From contig JAGNIV010000019.1 of assembly GCA_018001015.1 (NCBI GenBank), positions 1 through 64,000 of the forward strand: DNA of 64,000 nt, read 5' to 3'. Positions 57,254-64,000 of this stretch are shown here, piece by piece. Numbering within the stretch: the stretch's first letter is position 1; every line of letters starts with the position of its first letter. Under the pieces are notes generated by a model. That model was not told the DNA's origin, ran no database searches, and worked only from the letters and a program-made list of their open reading frames with translations. This DNA is from Phenylobacterium sp. Lineage in GTDB: Bacteria > Pseudomonadota > Alphaproteobacteria > Caulobacterales > Caulobacteraceae. Both the position numbers and the translations under genes were made by a program.

Positions 57254-58240
57254 ATGCCCACCCGAAAACCCAAAGTCATCGTCACCCGCCGGCTCCCCGA
57301 TCCGGTGGAGACCCGGATGCGTGAGCTGTTCGACACCCAGCTCAACCTCAGCGACGAGCCCTTGGACCGCGCCGCCCTGGTCGCCGCCGTCCAGACCGCC
57401 GCCGTCCTGGTCCCCACCATCACCGACAAGATCGACGCCGAACTGCTCAGCCACGCCGGGGACCAGCTGAAGCTGATCGCCAATTTCGGGGCGGGCGTGG
57501 ACCATATCGACGTCGCCGCCGCCAACGCGCGCGGCATCAGCGTCACCAATACGCCGGGCGTGCTGACCGAGGATACCGCCGACCTGACCCTGGCCCTGAT
57601 GATGGCGGTCTCCCGCCGCATCGTGGAGGGGGCCAATGTCGCCCAGGCCGGCGGTTTCACCGGCTGGGCGCCCACCTGGATGATGGGCCGCAGGATTTCC
57701 GGCAAGCGGCTGGGGATCATCGGCATGGGCCGCATCGGCCAGGCCGTGGCGCGCCGGGCCAAGGCCTTCGGCATGCAGATCCACTATCACAACCGCAAGC
57801 CGGTCAGTCCGCGCATCGCCGAGGACCTGGAGGCCACCTATTGGGAGAGCCTCGACCAGATGCTGGCCCGGATGGACATCATCTCGGTCAACTGCCCGCA
57901 TACGCCGGCCACCTATCACCTGCTGTCGGCCCGGCGCCTGAAGCTGATGCAGCCCCACGCCATCCTGGTGAACACCGCCCGCGGCGAGATCATCGACGAA
58001 GGCGCCCTGGCCGATCAGCTGGCCAAGGGCGAGATCGGCGGGGCGGGCCTCGACGTGTTCGAGTTCGAGCCGGCCATCAATCCCCGCCTGCTGAAACTCC
58101 CCAACGCCGTCCTCCTGCCTCACCTGGGCTCAGCCACGGTGGAGGCCCGCACCGAGATGGGCGAGAAGGTGATCATCAATATCAAGACCTGGATGGACGG
58201 CCACAAGCCGCCGGACCGTGTCCTGACCTCGATGCTGTAG
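57254..58240 (+). CDS. D-2-hydroxyacid dehydrogenase (glyoxylate/glycerate type)
   Basis: 328 residues from the ATG at 57254 (MPTRKPKVIV). The NAD-binding GIIGMGRIGQAVARRAKAFG, the catalytic Arg in VNTARGEIIDEGAL, Glu in DVFEFEPAIN and His in LLPHLGSATVEAR identify the family. It reduces glyoxylate or hydroxypyruvate. The last 16 codons (WMDGHKPPDRVLTSML) and the stop are repeated three more times downstream in the same frame. Confidence 0.92.
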   Translation: MPTRKPKVIVTRRLPDPVETRMRELFDTQLNLSDEPLDRAALVAAVQTAAVLVPTITDKIDAELLSHAGDQLKLIANFGAGVDHIDVAAANARGISVTNTPGVLTEDTADLTLALMMAVSRRIVEGANVAQAGGFTGWAPTWMMGRRISGKRLGIIGMGRIGQAVARRAKAFGMQIHYHNRKPVSPRIAEDLEATYWESLDQMLARMDIISVNCPHTPATYHLLSARRLKLMQPHAILVNTARGEIIDEGALADQLAKGEIGGAGLDVFEFEPAINPRLLKLPNAVLLPHLGSATVEARTEMGEKVIINIKTWMDGHKPPDRVLTSML

Positions 58241-58504
58241 GGCTCGATCCCGGAGCCAGAAGTCGATCACCAACCCTGGATGGACGGCCACAAGCCACCG
58301 GACCGGGTCCTGACCTCAATGCTTTAGGGCTCGATCCCGGAGCCAGAAGTCGATCACCAACCCTGGATGCACGGCCACAAGCCACCGGACCGGGTCCTGA
58401 CCTCGATGCTGTAGGGCTCGATCCCGGAGCCAGAAGTCGATCACCAACCCTGGATGGACGGCCACAAGCCGCCGGACCGGGTCCTGACCTCGATGCTTTA
58501 GGGC
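58188..58504. repeat. 87-bp tandem repeat (about 3.6 copies) from the dehydrogenase 3' end
   Basis: Each 87-bp unit has the gene's last 52 bp, from CCTGGATGGACGGCC through the TAG stop, and a 35-bp spacer that begins GGCTCGATCCCGGAGCC and can form a 5-bp hairpin. Units start at 58188, 58275, 58362 and 58449. Because 87 is a multiple of three, all four stops (58240, 58327, 58414, 58501) are in one frame. The spacers are identical; the coding tails differ at five sites, four of them silent. No separate gene is seen in 58241-58559. Confidence 0.95.
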
Positions 58505-58559
58505 CTTGACGGACATGCCCCGGACTTGAACCCTATCCTGGGTTGTTCGGGGGCTTTCT

Positions 58560-60554
58560 GTGATCACGAGACGTATCGCGCTGGCGGCGGGCGCCGCCCT
58601 GCCTTGGCTCGCGACGACGGCGGCCCTGGCCGCCGCGCCACCCCCGCCTACCGTCGAGGAGCTGCTGCGCGGCGCGAGCGTGCTGGACGCCGCCCTGTCG
58701 CCCGATGGGGAGCGGGTGGCCATCCTGCGCAAGCTGGCCGAGGGGAAGAAGGAAAAGGCCATCGTGGTGCTGACCCGGGTCGACGGGTCGGCCGCCCCGG
58801 TCCGCGTGGTCATCGGCGAGCACGACGTCAAGACCGTGGAATGGGCCAGCAACGACCGGCTGCTGGTGACGCTCAGCATGTGGAAGTCGGCGTCGGGGGA
58901 GCCCTACGGCTTCAATTTCTACGGCTTCTTCCTGCCCTATCCGCTGCGTCGGATCATCGCCGTTGGGCTGGACGGCTCCAATCCGCTGATGCTGTTCGCC
59001 GACCAAGCCAAGGTTCTGAAGTCGCAGTTCGATGTGTCCCGGGTGGTGGATTACATGTGGGACGACCCTCAGCACATCCTGATGCAGATCTGGGACGGCC
59101 GGCGCGAGGCCTGGTCCCTACAGAAGGTCGATGTCCACACGGGCCAGGCCGAGCAGGTGGAGCTGGGCGTCACCACAACCGACTTCTGGATGACCCAGCG
59201 CGGCGTCCCGATGATGCGCTTCGACTCCACGACCCGCGGCACGGTTAGCATCCAGGGGCGCGCTCCCGGCGAGACGGCCTGGAAGCTGATCCGCAAGGCC
59301 CGGCGCGACGAGCTCAACAAGCTGCCGGACTTCGATGTCGCCGGCCCGACCCCGACCCCCGGCGTCTTCCTCGTGTCGCAGGTGCGCGAAGGGGAGGATG
59401 CGCGGGTCCTTCGCACCTTCGACCTTGCCACCATGCAGTTCGGCGGGGTGGTGGCCCAACATCCGTCGCGGGACATCGAACTGGCCTTGATCGACGAGGA
59501 CCTGAAGCTGCTGGCCACCGCTTACCGGGAGGACCGCATCGAGTATCAGTTCGTCGATCCCAAGCTGGCTGCGCACCTGCGGGGGGTGAACAGCTATTTC
59601 GGCAACACGTGCAACGTCCAACTCTACGACATGAACCTGGCCCACACGCGGTTCATCCTCAATGTCACCGGACCGAAGGATCCTGGCGCCTTCTACCTTT
59701 ATGACACCGGCAAGCGCGCGGTGGAGGCCATCGGCGAACGCTTCCCCTGGCTGCCGCCCGAGCGTCTCGCGGGAATGGAGGCGCTGAAGTTGAAGGCCCG
59801 TGACGCCGCCGCGCTTACCGCCTACCTCTCGACCCCGATCAACGCCGGGCCGGGCCCCCTACCCATGCTGGTCATGCCGCACGGCGGACCGGAGCTGCGC
59901 GATAAGTACGACTACGATTTCATGGCCCAGGCCTTCGCGGCCCAGGGCTGGCTGGTGCTGCAGCCCAACTTCCGCGGATCGGGCGGTCTGGGCCGCGCCT
60001 TCGCGGACGCCGGGCGAAAGCGCTGGGGCGACCTGATGCAGGAGGATGTCGAGGACGCCGTGGCCCACGTCGTGGGCCTCGGCCGCGCCGATCCCAAGCG
60101 GATAGCGATCCTGGGCGCCAGCTATGGCGGCTATTCCGCCATGATGAGCGCGGTCCGCAAGCCTGACCTCTACAAGGCGGTGGTCTCCATCGCCGGGGTG
60201 AGCGATCTGCCCGCCATGATGGCCACCACGCGGCGGGAGGACGGCGCCGACTCGGTGTCGTACGCCTATTGGCTGAAAACCATCGGCGACCCCAGGACCG
60301 ACCAGGAGATGCTGATCCGCAGCTCGCCGGCCCGGCGGGCGGCCGAGATCAAGGCGCCCCTCCTGCTGATGCATGGCACGGAGGACAGCACCGTGCCGCC
60401 CAGCCAGTCGAAGATCATGGCCGACGCCATGTTCGCCGCCGGCAGGGGTTGCGAACACCTCCTGCTGAAGGGCGAGGATCACAGTGGCTGGCAGGATTCC
60501 ACCTGGACGACGGTGGTGACCCAGGCGTCGAAATTCATCGCCAAATTCATCTAG
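58560..60554 (+). CDS. S9-family (prolyl oligopeptidase-like) exported peptidase
   Basis: 664 residues from GTG at 58560. An N-terminal signal or Tat-like sequence (MITRRIALAAGAALP, twin Arg) is followed by a beta-propeller-like region (about 40-400) and an alpha/beta hydrolase domain. The nucleophile Ser is in GASYGGYSAMM, Asp in HGTEDSTVPP and His in KGEDHSGW. It likely degrades peptides in the periplasm. It converges on the aldo/keto reductase (4-nt overlap). A paralogue starts at 62813. Confidence 0.92.
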   Translation: MITRRIALAAGAALPWLATTAALAAAPPPPTVEELLRGASVLDAALSPDGERVAILRKLAEGKKEKAIVVLTRVDGSAAPVRVVIGEHDVKTVEWASNDRLLVTLSMWKSASGEPYGFNFYGFFLPYPLRRIIAVGLDGSNPLMLFADQAKVLKSQFDVSRVVDYMWDDPQHILMQIWDGRREAWSLQKVDVHTGQAEQVELGVTTTDFWMTQRGVPMMRFDSTTRGTVSIQGRAPGETAWKLIRKARRDELNKLPDFDVAGPTPTPGVFLVSQVREGEDARVLRTFDLATMQFGGVVAQHPSRDIELALIDEDLKLLATAYREDRIEYQFVDPKLAAHLRGVNSYFGNTCNVQLYDMNLAHTRFILNVTGPKDPGAFYLYDTGKRAVEAIGERFPWLPPERLAGMEALKLKARDAAALTAYLSTPINAGPGPLPMLVMPHGGPELRDKYDYDFMAQAFAAQGWLVLQPNFRGSGGLGRAFADAGRKRWGDLMQEDVEDAVAHVVGLGRADPKRIAILGASYGGYSAMMSAVRKPDLYKAVVSIAGVSDLPAMMATTRREDGADSVSYAYWLKTIGDPRTDQEMLIRSSPARRAAEIKAPLLLMHGTEDSTVPPSQSKIMADAMFAAGRGCEHLLLKGEDHSGWQDSTWTTVVTQASKFIAKFI

Positions 60555-61600
60555 GCCTTGGCCATAAACGGCTTCGGCCGCCGCGCGCCGCCCTGACGTT
60601 CCAGCATCCAGCCGGGATATTCGGACGGCAGGGCGCTGATCTCGTCGAGCCTGGTGATCTCGTCGGCCGTCAGGACCAGGTCCACGGCCGCCAGGTTGTC
60701 GTCCAGCTGTTCGAGGGTCTTGGCGCCGATGATCACGCTCATGACGTGTTGCTTGGAGAGCAGCCAGGCCAGGGCCACGCGGGCGACGGAGACGCCGTGG
60801 GCGTCGCCGATCTCGCGCATGGCGGCCACCACCGGCCAGGCGCGGTCGGTATTGACCGGCGGGAAGTCGAAACTGGTGCGCCGCGCGCCGTTCACCGGCG
60901 GGGCGCCGGGGCCGAACTTGCCCGAAAGGAGACCGCCGGCCAGGGGCGACCAGACCATCAGGCCCAGCTTCTCCTCGGTCAGCATGGGGGCCAGCTCGCG
61001 CTCCAGGTCGCGGCCGGCGATGGAGTAGTAGGCCTGCAGGGTCTCGAACCGCGCATAGTCCTTGGCCGCGCTGATCCCCAGCGCCTTGGCGATCTTCCAC
61101 GCCGTCCAGTTGGAGACGCCCACATAGCGCACCAGACCCTGGCGGGTCAGGTCGTCCAGGGCGCGCAGGGTCTCCTCGATGGGGGTGACCGTGTCGTTGC
61201 CGTGGATCTGGTAGAGGTCGATGTGGTCGGTCTGCAGGCGCTCCAGACTGCCCTGCACCGAATCCATGATGTGGCCGCGGCTGGCGCCCTTGTCGTTGGG
61301 GCCGGGCCCCATCTCGCCGAACACCTTGGTGGCCAGGACCACGTCCTTGCGGGCCACGCCGAGGTTCTTCAGGGACTGGCCCAGCAGCTTTTCCGACTGG
61401 CCGTAGGCATAGACGTCGGCGGTGTCGATGAAGTTGACCCCGGCGGCGAGCGCCTTGCCGACGATCCCGTCCACCTCGCCCTGACCCAGGGCCCCGATCA
61501 TCTTCCAGATGCCCGCGTCGTTGTCCCCGCCGAAGGTCATGGTCCCCAGGCAGATTTCCGAGACGAACAGGCCGGTCCGGCCAAGCTGGTTGTACTTCAT
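60551..61600 (-). CDS. aldo/keto reductase
   Basis: A 349-residue NADPH-dependent oxidoreductase. The catalytic set is Asp and Tyr in DTADVYAYG, Lys in LATKVFGEMG and His in LYQIHGND. SNWTAWKIAKA and SVIIGAKTLEQL lie in the second half. Physiological substrate unknown. It lies 50 nt downstream of the zinc alcohol dehydrogenase gene on the same strand, so the two may be co-transcribed. Confidence 0.92.
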   Translation of the reverse strand: MKYNQLGRTGLFVSEICLGTMTFGGDNDAGIWKMIGALGQGEVDGIVGKALAAGVNFIDTADVYAYGQSEKLLGQSLKNLGVARKDVVLATKVFGEMGPGPNDKGASRGHIMDSVQGSLERLQTDHIDLYQIHGNDTVTPIEETLRALDDLTRQGLVRYVGVSNWTAWKIAKALGISAAKDYARFETLQAYYSIAGRDLERELAPMLTEEKLGLMVWSPLAGGLLSGKFGPGAPPVNGARRTSFDFPPVNTDRAWPVVAAMREIGDAHGVSVARVALAWLLSKQHVMSVIIGAKTLEQLDDNLAAVDLVLTADEITRLDEISALPSEYPGWMLERQGGARRPKPFMAKA

Positions 61601-61650
61601 GGGGGCGCTCCTTGGGTTCGCTGACAGCTAGGCTCACGCGATGAGGTTCG

Positions 61651-62685
61651 CTAGGGCGTCAGCACCATCTTCAGGGCGCCGGCCTCGCGGGCGTCGAACA
61701 GGCGGTAGGCTTCGGCGCCTTCCGACAGCGGCATCTGATGGGTGATGTAGCGCTCCGGGCGCAGGCGGCCCCCCTGGATCAGGGGGATCAGTTCCGGCCA
61801 CCACTTGGGCACCGAGCAGGTGCCGATGCGGAAGGTCAGGTTCTTCATGAACGAGACCCCCATGGGGAAGTCGAAGCCCCGGCTCTGGTTGACCCCGATC
61901 ACCGAGACCACCCCCATCCGGCCCACGGCCTTCATAGCCAGAGCAATGGTCTCGTCGGCGCCGACGGCCTCCACCGCGCAGTCGGCCATGCGGCCCGAGG
62001 TGGCGGCCGCGATCTGGGCGATGGCGTCCTCGCCAAAGGCCTGAGCCCCCAGGCTTTCGGCGATTGCCCGGCGCTCTGGCACGCGGTCGATGGCGAAGAC
62101 CCTGCTGGCGCCCAGGACAAAGGCCCCCTCCACCGCCATCAGGCCGATGGGGCCCAGGCCCACCACCACCACGGTCTTGCCGGGACCCACCTCGGCATAG
62201 CGCAGGCCATGCCATGCGGTGGGCAGGTTGTCAGTGAGCATCAGGGCCTGGTCGGCGGTGAGGCCCTCGGGGATCGGGGCGCAGTTGAAGTCGGCGGCGG
62301 GCACCCGGATGGCCTCGGCCTGGCAGCCCTCCAACCGGTGACTGAGGCCGTAGCACTGCATGGCGTTGTTGGCGCAGAGGTTGATCTCACCGGCCAGGCA
62401 GGGCCCGCAGGCGCCGCAGCCGACGGCGGCCGAGATCATCACCTTGTCGCCGGACTTCAGGCGCTGGACGCCCCGACCCACCTCGACGACCTCCCCCACC
62501 GCCTCATGGCCGACGCAGAAGCCGAGATCGGCGGAAAAGCCGTGGCCCGTATAGATGTGCAGGTCGCTGCCGCAGATTCCGCAGCGCTCCATCTTGACGA
62601 TCACGTCGCGGTCATCGGCCAGGGTGGGGTCGGGAAACCCCTCATAGCGGATGTCGCGGGCCCCCTGGTACAGCAGCGCCTTCAT
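61651..62685 (-). CDS. zinc-dependent alcohol dehydrogenase (MDR family)
   Basis: 344 residues. Catalytic zinc ligands are in RCGICGSDLH and GHEAVGEV, the structural zinc has the four cysteines in GCGACGPCLAGEINLC, and the cofactor motif is VVVGLGPIGLMAV. The substrate is unknown. It is next to the aldo/keto reductase, and the two lie between paralogous peptidase genes. Confidence 0.92.
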   Translation of the reverse strand: MKALLYQGARDIRYEGFPDPTLADDRDVIVKMERCGICGSDLHIYTGHGFSADLGFCVGHEAVGEVVEVGRGVQRLKSGDKVMISAAVGCGACGPCLAGEINLCANNAMQCYGLSHRLEGCQAEAIRVPAADFNCAPIPEGLTADQALMLTDNLPTAWHGLRYAEVGPGKTVVVVGLGPIGLMAVEGAFVLGASRVFAIDRVPERRAIAESLGAQAFGEDAIAQIAAATSGRMADCAVEAVGADETIALAMKAVGRMGVVSVIGVNQSRGFDFPMGVSFMKNLTFRIGTCSVPKWWPELIPLIQGGRLRPERYITHQMPLSEGAEAYRLFDAREAGALKMVLTP

Positions 62686-62812
62686 GGGTCGGACCTCCCT
62701 GTTTCCGGAAAGGAACGGCGCCTGACCCAGGGGCGGTCAAGCTCGGTGAGGCGGGGCTTGACGGTGAAGCTTGCGGCCGCCAGCCTACCGTGAGTTGTTG
62801 GGGGGGCGTCAG

Positions 62813-64000
62813 ATGATCACCAGGCGAGCGGCCGTTGCGGCCGGCATGCTGCCGTTTGTCCTGCCCCACAGCAGCGTCGCTGCCGACGCCCCGGTCCCGC
62901 CAAGCCTGGAGGCCCTGATGCGGCCGCCCACCACCATCGGGGCGGCCATGTCGCCGGACGGGGCGCAGATCGCCATCCTGCGGGAACAGCGCGAGGGCGA
63001 AGCCCGGACCGCCTATGTCAACCTGATCAGCGCGGCCGATCCCAAGGCGCCGCCCCGCCGCCTGATCATCGGCGACCTGGACGTCTACGGCATCCACTGG
63101 GCCAACAATGAGCGGCTGTTGATCTCCGTCGTGCTGAAAGCCGAGGAGGACTACACGCCCACGGGCAGCTTCATGGGCCGCAAGCTGAACATGAGCGTCC
63201 GGCGCCTGCTGTCAGTGGGGTTGGACGCCGCAGAGCCCGTGATGATGTTCGCGGCCCAGAAGGGCTATCTGAAATACAACTACGACGGCGGCCGGGTGAT
63301 CGACCTCCTGCCGGACGACCCCCGCAGCATCCTGATGGCCCTCTATCCGCCGGGATCGGACAACCTCTGCCTCTATCAGGTGGACATCTACAGCGGCATG
63401 GGGATCCAGGTGGACCGGGGATCGACCGGCACCTACCACTGGATGACCCAGGGCGGAAAGCCGGTGCTGCGCTGGGACAGCAACAACCGGGGTACGGCGG
63501 CCATGCTCTATTGGCGCGGACCGCAGGACACCACGTGGAAATTCGTGCGCCGGATGGTCCTGAAGACCGAGTGGCAGAAGCCGGATTTCGAGATCGTCGG
63601 GGCGTCGGAAAAACCGGGCGCCTTCTACGTCGTCTCCCGGGGTGAGACGGGCCAGACCGCCGCCCTGCGCGAGTTCGACATGCGCACCCTGACCTATGAA
63701 GTCACGGTCGCCGAGCAGCCGGGCCGCGACATCGAGGACGCTCTGATCGACGATCAGAGGCGGTTCGTGGCCGCCAGCTATGTCGAGGACCGCGTCGCCT
63801 ATGTCTTCGCCGACCCGGCCATGGCCGGCCACTTCCGGGGGATCGAAGCCTTCCTGGGTCGCAAGCAGAACGTCTCGCTCATGGACATCAGCCGTGACCA
63901 CAATCGCCTACTGATCCGCACCAGCGGGCCAGGAATGCATTCGCTGTACTGCCTCTATGACGTGGCCGCCAAGAAGCTGAGCCCGCTGTCGGTGGGCAAG
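62813..64000 (+). CDS. S9-family-like exported peptidase, N-terminal part (runs off window)
   Basis: 396 codons from the ATG at 62813 to the window end with no stop. It is a paralogue of the peptidase at 58560: the same start (MITRR), then SLEALMRPPTTIGAAMSPDG, IHWANNERLLISV and GYLKYNYDGGRVIDLLPDDP in corresponding positions. Even the sequence before the start (GAGTTGTTGGGGG against GGGTTGTTCGGGG) is shared. The catalytic domain would lie beyond position 64000, so activity cannot be judged. Confidence 0.88.
   Translation, partial: MITRRAAVAAGMLPFVLPHSSVAADAPVPPSLEALMRPPTTIGAAMSPDGAQIAILREQREGEARTAYVNLISAADPKAPPRRLIIGDLDVYGIHWANNERLLISVVLKAEEDYTPTGSFMGRKLNMSVRRLLSVGLDAAEPVMMFAAQKGYLKYNYDGGRVIDLLPDDPRSILMALYPPGSDNLCLYQVDIYSGMGIQVDRGSTGTYHWMTQGGKPVLRWDSNNRGTAAMLYWRGPQDTTWKFVRRMVLKTEWQKPDFEIVGASEKPGAFYVVSRGETGQTAALREFDMRTLTYEVTVAEQPGRDIEDALIDDQRRFVAASYVEDRVAYVFADPAMAGHFRGIEAFLGRKQNVSLMDISRDHNRLLIRTSGPGMHSLYCLYDVAAKKLSPLSVGK

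Noticed and set aside
58188..58504. CRISPR array
   Set aside because: The 87-bp units include the coding tail of the preceding gene, and spacers are identical rather than unique; it is a tandem duplication.
58182..58879. Repeat-containing open frames in other frames or on the minus strand across the tandem array
   Set aside because: They arise because the unit length is a multiple of three, so any open frame in one unit stays open in all. No start signal or domain supports them.

Overview
The window is a GC-rich (about two thirds G+C by eye), densely coded bacterial chromosome segment. Gene content and order point to the order Caulobacterales (Caulobacter/Phenylobacterium type): rpsT directly upstream of dnaA, the rimP-nusA-ylxR-infB and rbfA-truB-rpsO-pnp blocks, and the run nfuA-tsaB-rimI-fur-miaB-phoH-ybeY-corC-lnt-xre-metK. 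The presence of dnaA and of GANTC (CcrM-type) sites in its promoter suggests the segment lies near the replication origin. Species assignment is inference from gene order remembered for Caulobacter crescentus; no search was run.

Layout. 1-3.1 kb: edge of an IS30-type element, a TraB/GumN protein, an enoyl-CoA hydratase, an SGNH hydrolase and rpsT, with REP-like palindromes between them. 3.1-5.2 kb: dnaA with a long regulatory leader, then a 162-bp terminal-inverted-repeat element. 5.2-17 kb (minus strand): the transcription/translation block rimP-nusA-ylxR-infB, then two unrelated genes (DUF2939 lipoprotein, dienelactone hydrolase), then rbfA-truB-rpsO-pnp. 17-28.6 kb: a shikimate-kinase-like gene, ppa, and a long minus-strand run from nfuA to trmB with several stop/start overlaps, covering Fe-S assembly, tRNA and rRNA maturation, iron regulation, lipoprotein acylation and SAM synthesis. 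28.8-33 kb: kup, a small membrane protein, argG and a DUF4136-like lipoprotein.

33.3-43.6 kb is the accessory and most unusual part. A minus-strand cassette encodes a small exported protein (YfiR-like by weak resemblance), a TonB-dependent receptor and a methyl-accepting chemotaxis protein. A second cassette repeats the first two genes with identical lengths and identical 26-nt spacing but lacks the chemoreceptor. Both are preceded, about 280 nt before the first start codon, by almost the same 20-bp palindromic sequence. This looks like an outer-membrane sensing/uptake unit, one version of which is wired to chemotaxis. LysE and TauE/SafE transporters lie between the two copies.

43.6-64 kb: MAPEG, KTSC, DUF6481, tRNA-Gly(GCC), DUF6065, a ProXp-ala-like trans-editing protein, a CnoX/LonN/YcaR run, a P-loop kinase, a UbiH-type monooxygenase, an EmrAB-TetR efflux operon, the fatty acid genes fabI/fabB/fabA, an SH3-domain protein, a D-2-hydroxyacid dehydrogenase whose 3' end is tandemly amplified (87-bp unit), and two paralogous S9-type peptidases flanking an aldo/keto reductase and a zinc alcohol dehydrogenase. 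The second peptidase runs off the window end.
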